Shown here piece by piece: positions 1 through 10,100 of a DNA stretch of 64,000 nucleotides; positions within the stretch are counted from its first letter, which is position 1; each line of letters begins with the position of its first letter. This DNA comes from Streptomyces chartreusis. GTDB taxonomy: Bacteria > Actinomycetota > Actinomycetes > Streptomycetales > Streptomycetaceae. Under the pieces are notes generated by a model that had not been told where the DNA came from, did not search any database, and saw only the letters and a program-made list of their open reading frames with translations. Where the stretch lies: assembly GCF_008704715.1 (NCBI RefSeq), contig NZ_CP023689.1, forward strand, positions 2,914,001 to 2,978,000, written 5' to 3'. The translations under genes and the position numbers were made by a program.

Positions 1-102
1 TATGCCCTGCGCCGCGCGAGCGGGATTCATCAGGTGCGCGGCCGTCCCCGCATCTTCACAGAGCTTCACCACAGCGCTCCACCAGGCGAACCCGGTCCAT
101 GA
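1..102 (+). CDS. possible C-terminal tail of an upstream gene (partial)
   Basis: The first frame is open from the window edge and ends at TGA 100–102, giving about 33 residues rich in Arg, His and Pro. It could be the end of another type VII locus gene running into eccE. Third-position GC in this frame is only moderate, and I do not recognise the peptide. Between this stop and the eccE start I see nothing else convincing. A low-confidence call that needs sequence upstream of the window. Confidence 0.2.
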   Translation, partial: YALRRASGIHQVRGRPRIFTELHHSAPPGEPGP

Positions 103-280
103 CAGGCTGGACCACCTGGGGTTTCGGTGTCCCCTGTGTCGCCTCGCGTTCCGCAACGGGTACCGTGAGCCACTCGCATGGATGTTGTGGGCCATCGGTG
201 CCCCTGGCCCGTCGCCGGGATCCCGGACAGAGGATCTCGCCTACGTACGGCCATACTTCGCGAAAGGGATGTCCCGGGGG

Positions 281-1600
281 ATGACCAGCGCTACGAGCAC
301 TCGGCGCGGACGCCGCGCACAGCAGCAACAGGGAGGGCCGAACGGCAGACGTACGTCGCCTGCTCCCGCCGCCCCCGCCGCCGCGTCGCCGCGCACCCTG
401 CCCCGCCCGGGCGGTCTCGGCCCGGTGCGGCTGCAGCAGCTGATCCTGGTGGAGCTCGCGGCCGCGGTCATGCTGGTCGCCTGGGCCGCCGACGCCTCCT
501 GGCTGCTGGCTCCGGCCGGTGCCGTGGCGGCGCTGCTGCTCCTGATGGCGGTTCTGCGCCGCGGCCGCCGTCCGCTGCCCGAGTGGTACGACACGACGCG
601 CGCGCTGCGACAGCGCAAGCGTGACGCCAAGCTGCCCGTCCCGCCCGGCACCGACGCGATGCTGGCGCCGGTCGTGGAGTGCGACCCCGCGCTGCGGACG
701 TACTCCTTCGTCTCCCGTGACGACCGCTCCGTCGGCATGATCGGCGACGGCACCTTCCTGACCGCCGTCCTCTTCGTCCAGCCGGCCGATCAGCCGCTGC
801 GCCCCGGGGCCGCCGGGCGTCAGCTGCCGCTGCGGCTGATCCAGGACGCGCTGGAGGTCGACGGGATCCGCCTCGCCTCCGCGCAGGTCGTGCAGCACAC
901 GCAGCCCGCGCCCGCACCGCACCTGCCGCAGCAGTCGCTCGCCGCGCGTTCGTACGGCCCCCTCCAGACGCAGGCCGGTTCGCCCGCGCTGCGGCTCACC
1001 TGGGTCGCCCTCAAGCTCGACCCGGAGCTGTCCCCGGAGGCCGTGCAGGCCCGCGGCGACGGCGTTCCCGGCGCGCAGCGCGCACTGCTGCGCGTGGCCG
1101 ACCAGTTGGCGAGCCGGCTGGCCGGTGCCGGGTTCAAGGCGACGCTCCTGGACGAGACCGAGCTCGTGCAGGCCCTCGCGACCTCCAGCTGCCTGAACCC
1201 GCGCGCCAACGCGCAGCACGGGCAGGACGGCCGGACCCAGCGCCGTACGGTCGAGGCGGTGCGCACCTGGCGGGTCGACGACCGGTGGCACACCACGTAC
1301 TGGGTGTCCCGCTGGCCGCAGTTGGGCAGCGGCGGTGCGTCGCTGCCGGAGCTGGTGACGCGGTTCACCTCGCTGCCGGTGCTCGCCACGACGTTCAGCA
1401 TGACCCTGAGCAAGGCCGGCAACCGCGGTGTCTCACTCACCGGCCACATCCGCGTCACCGCCCGCGGCGACAGCGAACTCGGCGAGGTGGGACGGGAGTT
1501 GGAGCGGGCCGCGAGCGCATCGAAGGTCGGCCTGGTCCGTCTCGACCGGGAGCAGGTCCCCGGAGCACTCGCCACTCTGCCGCTCGGAGGTACGTACTGA
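281..1600 (+). CDS. eccE: type VII secretion protein EccE
   Basis: EccE is a membrane subunit of the ESX/type VII secretion apparatus. The 439-residue product has a basic, Gln/Pro-rich N-terminus, then two adjacent hydrophobic helices (about residues 54–70 and 73–92), then a long soluble domain, which is the EccE layout. The frame stays open upstream to position 2, but ATG 281 is the most reasonable start. It has GGGGG directly upstream and an AAAGGG about 12 bases before it, and it begins just before the basic segment. An alternative ATG lies in frame at 269. The stop overlaps the start of the next gene by one base (TGATG), so translation is probably coupled. Family assignment is by layout and neighbours and is quite secure. 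Confidence 0.8.
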   Translation: MTSATSTRRGRRAQQQQGGPNGRRTSPAPAAPAAASPRTLPRPGGLGPVRLQQLILVELAAAVMLVAWAADASWLLAPAGAVAALLLLMAVLRRGRRPLPEWYDTTRALRQRKRDAKLPVPPGTDAMLAPVVECDPALRTYSFVSRDDRSVGMIGDGTFLTAVLFVQPADQPLRPGAAGRQLPLRLIQDALEVDGIRLASAQVVQHTQPAPAPHLPQQSLAARSYGPLQTQAGSPALRLTWVALKLDPELSPEAVQARGDGVPGAQRALLRVADQLASRLAGAGFKATLLDETELVQALATSSCLNPRANAQHGQDGRTQRRTVEAVRTWRVDDRWHTTYWVSRWPQLGSGGASLPELVTRFTSLPVLATTFSMTLSKAGNRGVSLTGHIRVTARGDSELGEVGRELERAASASKVGLVRLDREQVPGALATLPLGGTY

Positions 1601-2439
1601 TGTCCCACCCCGCACCGACCGCGCCGGGACAGCAGGGCCGTAACCCCGCACGCCCGCCGGCCCACGTGGCCTCGCCCACCGACACCGGCATGATCCCGAT
1701 CATCCGGCAGCCGGAGCCGCCGCAGCAGCAACGCCGCATCTTCAGCCCCGGTTTCGGGCTGCGCGGTCCCCGCCGCAACCGCCATGTCGTCACCGCCGAC
1801 GAACTCGCGGCGATCAGCATGCCGCTCGGAGACGACGGCGTGATCATCGGCACCGACCCCGAGTCGCACCCGGCCGTGCTCGGGCTGTCCCGCCCGACCC
1901 CTTTCGACGTCGTGCTCGTGGGCGGCCTGTGGCTCGCCCAGGTGCTGGCGCTGCGCGCCGCCGCGACGGGCGCGCGCGTGGGTGTCGAGACCGGTCGTCC
2001 GCAGGCCTGGCAGCAGTTGGCCCAGGCGGCGGGTGGCGGTCAGCAGTGTGTGACGGTCTACCCGGTGGGCCGGGTGCCCGCGCAGGGTCCGTCCGTGTCG
2101 AGTCCGGTCGTGCTGTTCCGGGACTGCGGCATCCGTCCGCCGCGCGGTCGTGTGACGTCCGTGCCGTGGCAGGCCGTCGTGACGGTGCTCCCCTTCGTCA
2201 GCGAGCACGCGCCCCGCTGGCTCTCGCAGGCCCATCTCGTGGGTATTCAGCGCATTTCGCCCTACGAGACCGAGGCCGTACGGGACACGCTGGGCATCCC
2301 CGAGGACCAGCTCCAGCACCTGCCGACCCTGCACGACGGGGTGGCGCTGTGGTGCACCCGCAAGCACCAGAAGTTCGTGATGACCGAGCCCACCGATGCC
2401 GAGACGGGCCTGCTCGGTGTGGCCCGCCGCATGGACTGA
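1600..2439 (+). CDS. type VII locus-associated conserved protein
   Basis: A 279-residue soluble protein that starts inside the eccE stop codon (TGATG). The N-terminal ~50 residues are Pro/Gln-rich and probably disordered. The rest is a compact alpha/beta region with no transmembrane segment or signal peptide. It includes a well-ordered stretch (VVLVGGLWLAQVLALRAAATG) resembling a nucleotide-binding-like core, but I see no Walker motif. Its place between eccE and the MinD-like ATPase suggests a role in ESX assembly or regulation. I do not recognise a named function. The one-base overlap supports this start over the longer in-frame reading. Confidence 0.7.
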   Translation: MSHPAPTAPGQQGRNPARPPAHVASPTDTGMIPIIRQPEPPQQQRRIFSPGFGLRGPRRNRHVVTADELAAISMPLGDDGVIIGTDPESHPAVLGLSRPTPFDVVLVGGLWLAQVLALRAAATGARVGVETGRPQAWQQLAQAAGGGQQCVTVYPVGRVPAQGPSVSSPVVLFRDCGIRPPRGRVTSVPWQAVVTVLPFVSEHAPRWLSQAHLVGIQRISPYETEAVRDTLGIPEDQLQHLPTLHDGVALWCTRKHQKFVMTEPTDAETGLLGVARRMD

Positions 2440-2601
2440 CCGTCGTCGTCGACGGGCGCGGACCGCGAACTGCGCCGCGCCCGGCGGGCGTTCCGCCCAC
2501 ACCCAGCAGACTCTTCCGTCCAGGCACCCGGCGCTATACCGTCCGCGCCCATGGGGGCTTTTCCGTAGCGCCATGCGAGTGATTAGGCTTCTGGTGGTGC
2601 G

Positions 2602-2679
2602 GTGACGATCGCAGTCGCGTGGGACTCGCCACTCGGTCCGCCCGACCGCGACGACGACACGCTCAGCAGCAGTGGCTGA
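2602..2679 (+). CDS. possible 25-residue leader ORF
   Basis: GTG 2602 opens a short frame ending at TGA 2677–2679, 14 bases before the start of the large ATPase gene. Its codons have strong third-position GC. A TAGGCT hexamer (TAnnnT type -10) lies at 2584–2589, so a transcript could begin at or just before this start. This could be a leader peptide affecting translation of the next gene, or a chance frame. No ribosome-binding site is visible, which fits leaderless initiation. Confidence 0.3.
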   Translation: MTIAVAWDSPLGPPDRDDDTLSSSG

Positions 2680-2693
2680 CCAGGAGGCAAGCA

Positions 2694-5600
2694 GTGAACA
2701 GGGATCGGTCCGAGTACAACGGCGGGAGCCCTTCCTCGGACGGGGACGATCACGAGGTGGATCTCACGGGCGAGTTCGAAATCGTCTACACACCTCCCGC
2801 CTGGTACGCCCAAAGCACGCAGGGTGGCTCCTCCGGAGGCGGACAGGACGCCGGCCAGAGCTCACCACCACCCCCGACCGGGCCACCCGTCGGCACCCCC
2901 AACGGGCCGCCCGGCGTACCGGCGCAGGGGCCGCCGGGAACTCCCGCACCGGCGCAGCCCCAGAACTTCGGCGTCCCGTCGCAGCAGCCCGCCCAGCCGT
3001 CCCAGCCCACCCCGGCCCAGGGCACGCCCGCGGGCCAGCAGGGCGGCTACGGCTTCCCGCAGCAGCAGTCCCCCGCGGCCGGCGGTTACGGCTACCCGCA
3101 GCAGGGAGCCGGTGCGCCGCAGCCGGGCCAGGACACGTCGGGTGGCTTCGCCGCGCCTCAGCCCGGTCAGGACACCTCCGGCGGCTACGGCTACCCCCAG
3201 CAGCCCGCGACCGGCACGCCGCCGCAGGGCCAGGACACGTCCGGCGGATTCGGCACGCCTCAGCCGAGTCAGGACACCTCCGGCGGATTCGGCACGCCTC
3301 AGCCGAGTCAGGACACCTCCGGTGGCTACGGCACGCCCCAGCCGGGCCAGGACACCTCCGGCGGTTTCGGTGTGCCTCAGCAGCACACGCCTGCCCAGCC
3401 GCCCGCCCCTGCCGCCACGCCCACGCCGCCGCCCGCCGCACCCGCGCCCGTGCAGCCGCCGTCGGCCGCCCCCGCCGCGCCCGGCTTCCCGGTGCTGCGT
3501 CCCGTCGACGACGACGCCCAGGCCGCCGCCCCGGCCCCGACCGCCACTCCGGCGGCCGGCGTCCCGGCAGCGCCCGCTCCGGAACAGCCCACGCCCGTAC
3601 CGCCGGTGGCGCAGCAGCCCGAGGTCGAGCTGAACCACGCCGCCGCGGACGCGGAGGCGGCCCGGCTGTTCGGCGGCGCCGATGACGACGAGCCGGAGGA
3701 GGAGCGCGCCGACGAGACGGAGCCGGGCGACGCCACCGGGCCGGTGTCCGGCGCCGGGGACGACGAGCCCGCACAGGTCCGGCCCGACGCGGACTCCCCC
3801 GCGCAGGCCGACGCCGAGGCGGCACCGGCGACGGCGGAACCGGAGCCCGAGCCCCAGCCCGAGCCGGAGGCCCAGGCAGCTCCGACGCCGCCCGCCCCGG
3901 CGACCCTGCCGACGGCCCAGGACGCGCAGCAGCAGGCTCAGCAGCCGCACGCACAGGCCACCGGCCAGGCTCCCGAGCAGCCGCAGCAGCAGCCCCAGGC
4001 ACAGCCGCAGCAGCCCGTCGGCCAGGTCCCCCCGCAGCAGCAGACCGGCCAGGGACTCCCCCCGCTGCCGCAGGGCTTCGTGCCCGCGCACCCGCAGCAG
4101 GGTGCGGGCCACCCGGACCCGCAGGCGGCGGCCGCCGCTGCCGCCGGCCAAGCCGGCTACGGCTACCCCCAGGCCCAGCCCCAGCCCCACCCCGACCAGC
4201 CCGGTCAGCCCGGTCAGCCTGCCCATCAGGCCCCGCCGCAGGGCGGGTTCGGCCCGGCCCAGCCGCAGCCCGGCTACCCCGCACAGGCCGGACAGCCCGC
4301 GCCGGTCGACCCGCGCCAGGCGGCGCAGCAGCCCGGCTACCCGCAGCAGCCCGTACCGCCGCAGGGCCCCGGATACGGCTACCCCCAGCAGGCACAGCAG
4401 CAGGCCCCGCAGCCGCAGCAGCACCCGGGCCAGCCCCACCCTGCCCAGCCGCAGCAGCCCGCGCACCCCCAGCAGGGCCAGTCCCAGCCCGACGGCTACG
4501 GCTACCCCCAGCAGCAGGCACAGCCCGGCTACGGCTACCCGCCCCAGCAGCCGCAGCAGCAGCCCGGTTACGGCTACCCGCAGCAGCCCGGCCAGCCGCA
4601 GCAGCAGGCGCCCCAGCAGCAGCCCCAGGCCCAACCGCAGCCCCAGCCGCAGCCGCAGGCCCAACCGCAGCCTCAGCCGCAGGCCCAGCCTCAGCCCCAG
4701 CAGCAGGCCCCGCAGCCCCAGCCCCCGCAGAACCCGGCCCAGCAGAACCCCGCCGCCTACGGCAACCAGGGCTGGAGCGCCCCGCCCGGCCCGCAGGCCG
4801 GACCCGGTGCGCCCCAGCAGCAGCAAGCGGCGCCCGGCACCCCGCTCGGCTACAACGCCGCGGTGGAGCTGTCCTCGGACCGTCTGCTGCGCAACCAGCC
4901 GAAGGCCCGCAAGAACAACCAGGGCCCGTCCCGCTTCAAGCTCGGTGCCAAGAAGGAGCAGGCGGAGCGGGAGCGCAAGCTCGGTCTGATCCGTACGCCG
5001 GTGATGTCCTGCTACCGGATCGCGGTCATCAGCCTCAAGGGCGGCGTCGGCAAGACCACGACGACCATGTCGCTGGGCGCGACCCTCGCCACCGAGCGGC
5101 AGGACAAGATCCTCGCGATCGACGCCAACCCGGACGCCGGCACGCTCGGCCGACGTGTGCGGCGCGAGACCGGTGCCACCATCCGTGACCTGGTCCAGGC
5201 GATCCCGCAGCTGAACAGCTACATGGACATCCGCCGCTTCACCTCGCAGGCCCCCTCGGGCCTGGAGATCATCGCCAACGACGTGGACCCGGCGGTCTCC
5301 ACCACGTTCAACGACCAGGACTACCGCAGCGCGCTCGACGTGCTGGGCCGCCAGTACCCGATCATCCTCACGGACTCCGGTACCGGTCTGCTCTACAGCG
5401 CCATGCGCGGTGTGCTGGACCTCGCCGACCAGCTCATCATCATCTCCACCCCGTCGGTGGACGGTGCGAGCAGCGCCTCGACGACCCTCGACTGGCTGTC
5501 GGCGAACGGCTTCGCCGACCTCGTCCAGCGTTCGGTCACGGTGATCTCCGGTGTCCGCGAGACGGGCAAGATGATCAAGGTCGAGGACATCGTCGCGCAC

Positions 5601-6011
5601 TTCGAGACCCGTTGCCGCGGTGTCGTCGTGATCCCCTTCGACGAGCACCTCTCGGCGGGCGCCGAGGTGGACCTCGACATGATGCGCCCGAAGACCCGTG
5701 AGGCCTACTTCGACCTCGCGGCGCTCATCGCCGAGGACATCGCCCGTACCCAGCAGGGCTTCGGCAACCCGAACATGCAGTACCAGCAGCAGCCGCAGCA
5801 GGGCTACCCGGCCCAGCAGCCGCAGCAGCAACCCCAGCAGCCCTACGCCCAGCCCGGCGGCGCCCCGCAGCCCGGTCAGGGCTGGGGCCAGCAGGCCCCG
5901 CAGCAGCCCGCGCCGGGCCAGGGCTGGCAGCAGCAGGCGCCCCCGCAGGATCCGCAACAGGGCCAGCAGGGTCAGCAGGGCTCCGTGCCGCCGGGCTGGA
6001 CCCAGCAGTAG
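2694..6011 (+). CDS. EspI-like Pro/Gln-rich MinD/ParA-family ATPase of the type VII locus
   Basis: An 1105-residue protein in three parts. A short acidic N-terminus ([18 protein letters not shown]) is followed by about 730 residues of Pro/Gln/Ala/Gly-rich sequence with many GYGYPQQ-like motifs. A MinD/ParA-type ATPase domain then spans about residues 770–1025, with the deviant Walker A KGGVGKTT (Lys782 onward) and ILAIDANPD following. An 80-residue Pro/Gln-rich tail closes the protein. The same design (disordered Pro-rich region plus MinD-like ATPase) is known in mycobacterial EspI, which modulates ESX-1 activity, so a regulatory or energising role in secretion is likely. Start is GTG 2694, with AGGAGG at 2682–2687. 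A strong hairpin follows the stop. Confidence 0.8.
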   Translation: MNRDRSEYNGGSPSSDGDDHEVDLTGEFEIVYTPPAWYAQSTQGGSSGGGQDAGQSSPPPPTGPPVGTPNGPPGVPAQGPPGTPAPAQPQNFGVPSQQPAQPSQPTPAQGTPAGQQGGYGFPQQQSPAAGGYGYPQQGAGAPQPGQDTSGGFAAPQPGQDTSGGYGYPQQPATGTPPQGQDTSGGFGTPQPSQDTSGGFGTPQPSQDTSGGYGTPQPGQDTSGGFGVPQQHTPAQPPAPAATPTPPPAAPAPVQPPSAAPAAPGFPVLRPVDDDAQAAAPAPTATPAAGVPAAPAPEQPTPVPPVAQQPEVELNHAAADAEAARLFGGADDDEPEEERADETEPGDATGPVSGAGDDEPAQVRPDADSPAQADAEAAPATAEPEPEPQPEPEAQAAPTPPAPATLPTAQDAQQQAQQPHAQATGQAPEQPQQQPQAQPQQPVGQVPPQQQTGQGLPPLPQGFVPAHPQQGAGHPDPQAAAAAAAGQAGYGYPQAQPQPHPDQPGQPGQPAHQAPPQGGFGPAQPQPGYPAQAGQPAPVDPRQAAQQPGYPQQPVPPQGPGYGYPQQAQQQAPQPQQHPGQPHPAQPQQPAHPQQGQSQPDGYGYPQQQAQPGYGYPPQQPQQQPGYGYPQQPGQPQQQAPQQQPQAQPQPQPQPQAQPQPQPQAQPQPQQQAPQPQPPQNPAQQNPAAYGNQGWSAPPGPQAGPGAPQQQQAAPGTPLGYNAAVELSSDRLLRNQPKARKNNQGPSRFKLGAKKEQAERERKLGLIRTPVMSCYRIAVISLKGGVGKTTTTMSLGATLATERQDKILAIDANPDAGTLGRRVRRETGATIRDLVQAIPQLNSYMDIRRFTSQAPSGLEIIANDVDPAVSTTFNDQDYRSALDVLGRQYPIILTDSGTGLLYSAMRGVLDLADQLIIISTPSVDGASSASTTLDWLSANGFADLVQRSVTVISGVRETGKMIKVEDIVAHFETRCRGVVVIPFDEHLSAGAEVDLDMMRPKTREAYFDLAALIAEDIARTQQGFGNPNMQYQQQPQQGYPAQQPQQQPQQPYAQPGGAPQPGQGWGQQAPQQPAPGQGWQQQAPPQDPQQGQQGQQGSVPPGWTQQ
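3126..3380 (+). repeat. 13-residue tandem repeats in the EspI-like protein
   Basis: Six copies of a unit of the form (G/S)QDTSGG(F/Y)GxPQP, mostly 39 bases long, start at residue 145. Two adjacent copies are identical at DNA level, suggesting recent slippage or recombination. One copy carries an eight-residue insertion. Length is likely to vary between strains. Confidence 0.85.
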
Positions 6012-6030
6012 CGGACGTACGACAACACGA

Positions 6031-6060
6031 AAGGGCCGGCACCCCACGGTGCCGGCCCTT
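6031..6060. terminator. bidirectional terminator hairpin
   Basis: AAGGGCCGGCACC and its exact complement form a 13-bp stem around a CCAC loop, between the convergent ends of the EspI-like gene and ribF. Both ends supply A/T bases, so it can serve both strands. Confidence 0.85.
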
Positions 6061-6098
6061 CGTCGTATCAGGCGTGGAAGTCGTGTCCGCCGTACCTG

Positions 6099-7046
6099 TC
6101 AGGTGGCGTTCTCGATCAGTTCCCGGCAGCGCTGCACGTCCTTTGCCATCGCCTTCAGCAGCGCGTCCAGCGACTCGAACTTCTCCTGGCCGCGCACATA
6201 GGCGAGGAAGTCCACCGCCACGTGCAGGCCGTACAGGTCGAGCCCGACGCGGTCGATGGCGTACGCCTCCACCGTGCGCTCGGTGCCGTCGAACTGCGGG
6301 TTCGTGCCGACGGAGATCGCAGCCGGCATGATCTCGCCCTGGGCGTGCAGCCAGCCGGCGTAGACGCCGTCGGCGGGGATGGCGGTGTGCGGCAGCGTCT
6401 CGACGTTGGCGGTCGGGAAGCCGAGCTCACGGCCCCGCTGGGCACCACGGACGACGACGCCCTCCACGCGGTGCGGGCGGCCGAGGATCTCGGCGGCGCC
6501 GGCGACATCGCCCTCGGCGACCAGGCGCCGGGTCAGCGTGGAGGAGAACGGCTCGCCGCCGCCCGCCTCGCCGGTCACGTACAGATCTACGACCTCGACC
6601 TCGAAGTCGTAGACCTTGCCCTGCTCGGCGAGGAACTCCACATTGCCCGCCGCGCGGTGCCCGAAGCGGAAGTTCGGGCCCTCGACGACCGCCTTGGCGT
6701 GCAGCTTGTCGACCAGGACCTTGACGACGAAGTCGGCCGGCGACAGCTTCGAGAACTCGGTCGTGAAGGGCAGGATCAGCACCGCGTCCACGCCCAGCTC
6801 GGCCATCAGGTCGGCGCGGCGGTGGTGCGGGGCGAGCAGGGGCGGGTGGCTGCCGGGGCGGACGACCTCGCTGGGGTGCGGGTCGAAGGTGACGACGACC
6901 GCGGGAACTCCCAGCTCACGGGCGCGGTCCACGGCATGCCGGATGATCAGCTGGTGCCCGCGGTGGACTCCGTCGTAGGAGCCGATGGTGACGACGCTGC
7001 GCCCCCAGTCCTGGGGGATGTCCTCCAAGCCACGCCAGCGCTGCAC
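6099..7046 (-). CDS. ribF: bifunctional riboflavin kinase / FMN adenylyltransferase
   Basis: RibF converts riboflavin to FMN and then FAD in the cytoplasm. The 315-residue product has the N-terminal nucleotidyltransferase domain with GSYDGVHRGHQ, the GxxDGxHxGH ATP-binding motif, and FDPHPSEV. The C-terminal flavokinase domain carries GFPTANVE. Length is normal for the family. Start is GTG 7046, read VQRWRGLEDIPQDWG, with AAGGAG eight bases upstream; an in-frame TTG seven codons earlier has no ribosome-binding site. It lies beside truB and the nusA–infB block as in other Streptomyces, although here a large accessory protein separates ribF from truB. Confidence 0.95.
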   Translation of the reverse strand: MQRWRGLEDIPQDWGRSVVTIGSYDGVHRGHQLIIRHAVDRARELGVPAVVVTFDPHPSEVVRPGSHPPLLAPHHRRADLMAELGVDAVLILPFTTEFSKLSPADFVVKVLVDKLHAKAVVEGPNFRFGHRAAGNVEFLAEQGKVYDFEVEVVDLYVTGEAGGGEPFSSTLTRRLVAEGDVAGAAEILGRPHRVEGVVVRGAQRGRELGFPTANVETLPHTAIPADGVYAGWLHAQGEIMPAAISVGTNPQFDGTERTVEAYAIDRVGLDLYGLHVAVDFLAYVRGQEKFESLDALLKAMAKDVQRCRELIENAT

Positions 7047-7191
7047 TGTGCCTGCTCCTTGTCGCAAACTCGTCGAACCCGTGTCCGTCTTTGCTCATAC
7101 GGTCTTACGCAGGTCTAAGGGTGCCATGCCGGGGGCTCCCCGCCCGCATCGGCATGGACGCTGTGACGGGGTGCACGTGCCGCGGCGGTGG

Positions 7192-10100
7192 TCAGGCGGG
7201 GACCCGCACACCGGCCAGGTTCTCGATCATCCGCCGGGTACTGGGGCCCACCACGGCCGACCAGTCCTGCGGGGTGTCGGTCAGCCAGCCGGCGACCCGC
7301 ACGGCGAAGCCCGGGACGTGCCGGCCCAGGTCGACCAGGCCGCGGTCGAAGCGGGCCGCGCCGTCCGGGGTGCGGACGAGCAGCAGGCCGGTGTGGTGGA
7401 CCAGGCCGCGCAGATCGTCGTCCGGCCGCTCCGCGCCCTCCTGGACGGTCGCGTGCAGGAAGGCGTCCAGCACGACGGGTGCGCGTTCGTGGGCGAGGAG
7501 GAATTCACGCAGCTCGCGGCGGAGCGGACGGGACGCTGCCGTGCCGGGGGTGGCGAGTACGGCGGCGAGGGCGGCCCGCACGTGTTCGGCGCCGCCGTCG
7601 AGCAGGCCGGTGACCAGCGGGAGGAGTACGGCACGGGCGCTCGGGCCCTGGTCCAGGCGCCGGTCGACGTAGGCCGCCATGTCGGCCGCGGTTCCCGGCT
7701 GCCGCTCCACGGCCTCCTGGACGAGGGCGGCGACCCGGCGGGCGAGGGCGGGCGTGGTGACGTCGGCGAGGGTGCGCAGCGCGTCCCCGGCGCCCGGCCG
7801 GTGCAGCCGGGCCCGGAAGGCTTCGAGGACCGGCTCGGTGTGGGTGGCCAGGGCGGCGACCAGGGCACTGGCCGGGAACTGCGGGTCGGCCGCCGCGAAG
7901 TGCGCGAGCGCCTGCGGGAGATGACGGGCACGCGTGCGCGGATCCCGTACGAGAAGGGCGAGCGCGCCGCCGTGCAGGGTGCAGTCGTCGGGGCGGGCGA
8001 GCAGGGCGAGGGCGGCGTAGCGCAGCAGCTCCAGGTCGGCCTCGCTCCGGACGTGCGGGGCGACCCGCAGTCCGTACGCCACCGCGGCTACCCGTCGGGC
8101 GGGCCGCTCGTCGTGGGCCCAGCGGTCGACGGCCCGGCAGACGGCGGACGTCTCGTCCTCGGACAGCACGGCGAGCAGTTCGTCGGCCTTGCGGTGCGCG
8201 CTGTCCACGAGCGTCTCGGTGAGGTCGTCCAGGGCGCGGTGCCGGTGCGTGTGCAGCAGCGCCTGCGCGGCGCACGCGACGGTCGCGTGCGGGGTCGCGG
8301 GCAGCGGACGGTCGTCGTCGAACCAGCGCGTGAGAAGGCGTTGTACGGCTGTGGGGTCGGCGGCGAGGAGCCGGGCCACGGCGTCGAGGTACCGGGGGTG
8401 GCCGGGGTCGTCGGCGTCGGTCGGCGGGCCGTCGGCGAGGACGAGGCGGCGCAGCAGGTCGAGCCGCTCGCTCTCCGGGAGCGGCAGCGCGGTCCAGAAG
8501 TGCGGGCCGAACTCGCGGGACACGGACCGGTGGTGCCGGCGCCAGGTCACGAGCCGGTCGGTGAGCAGGTGCAGCACGTCCAGGTACGGCGTCGCGTCGG
8601 GGACCCGCAGCAGGGTCTCGGTGAGGAGCCGGGCGGCCCACCAGGAGTGCCGGTCGGCGTCCAGCGCGTGCGTCAACTCCTGCAGCCGGCGGGAGAGTTG
8701 ACAGGTGCCGTGGTACCGCGGGATCAGCAGGAGGGCCTGGACGACGGGGCCGATCCGGTGGCGCGGCACGGGGAGGGGGTGCGTGGTGCCGGGGTGGATG
8801 CGGTTGCGGTGGACCAGGGCGTCCAGGGCCTCGTCGAGGTCGAGGTGCATGCCCTGGATCCAGTCGGCGAGCTCCTCGTGGGCGAAGCGGTAGCCGGTGC
8901 CGGCGGGGACCAGGAGGCCCTCGGTGAGGACGGCGGACGCCCAGCCGGTGCCGCCGCCGAACCACGCGGGGGCGGGACCCCAGGGGAACACGGCTTCGAA
9001 GGACGCCCGGTCCAGCTCGCCCTGCCCGGGGCCGAGGCTGCGGCGGGCGGCCTCGTGGACCTGCCCGGAGACCTTCGCGGCGAGGCGGCGCACGGCGGTG
9101 CCGCGCAGGCCGTTCTCGGCGGCGAGACGGACGGCGATGCGCAGGCACATGAGGTCGAGGTACGCGGAGAGGACGTCGTCCCGGTCGGCGGCGGGTGGGG
9201 CGGGTGTGCCGGGGAGGGCGGCGCGGACCTCGGAGAGCAGGCGCAGGGTGAGGGGGTGGCGGGCATCGGGTTCGGCGAGGGCGCCTTCCGGGATGCCGTA
9301 ACGGGCGCGTGCCTGGCGGGCCTCGTCCGGGGTGAGGTCGGCGAGCCGTACGCACGCCGGGAACCGTGGGGTTGTCCCGCCCCCGCCCAGGGGCTCCGCC
9401 CCCGGACCTCCATCGGCCTGAACGGCCTCGCCCTCAAACGCCGGACGGGCCGGGAAGATCTCGGCCTCCGCCTCGTGGCGGCCCTCGTACAGCATCTCCC
9501 CCGGGAACTCCGCCCCCGCCGTCTCCCAGTACTCCGCCCGGCACGCCACCATCAGTCGTGCGCCCGTCTCCCGCAGCCACTGGGCCGTGCCGTCCGTCCA
9601 GTCCGTGAGGCGGTGGGCCAGCACGGGAGGCATTTCCTCGGGGCTGTCCAGGAGCAGCAGGAGCGGGCGGCCGGTGTCGAGGGCGAGCCGGGCCAGGCGC
9701 TCCGGGGTCGTGTCGCCGAGGGTGGAGAGGTCGGACGGGGCGGCGACGATACGGGCGGCCCTGGCCAGCGCCCTGCGCGCGGCGTCGGCCACCGACGCGT
9801 CCTCGTCCTTGAGGTCGGCGCCGCGCAGCCACAGCGTGGGAGCGGGGCTCGGCCCGCGGTTGCGGCGGGCGGCGAGGGCCGCGAGTTCCGTCGTACGGCC
9901 GCTGCCCGGCGGCCCGACCAGGGCCAGCACCGAGGCGCGGCTGTCGGCGAAGGCCTCGAACTCCCTTGCCGTGGCGGCCCGTTCGACCGGGTCCACGGCT
10001 CCCGCTCCCCCGGCGTCCGCCCGGCCCACATAGCCCGCCAGCGTCCCGGGCGGGCCGTCCTGCCCGACGGAGGTGGCCGTCAGTTCCAGGACGCCCGCGA

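Noticed and set aside
1..280. N-terminal extension of EccE to position 2
   Set aside because: The extra 93 residues have no family resemblance and precede the basic segment normally found at the EccE start.
2862..6047. A 1061-codon antisense frame opposite the EspI-like gene
   Set aside because: It arises from the Pro/Gln/Gly codon runs of the sense gene. Its composition is almost only Leu, Arg and Gly, and it has no domain or start signal.
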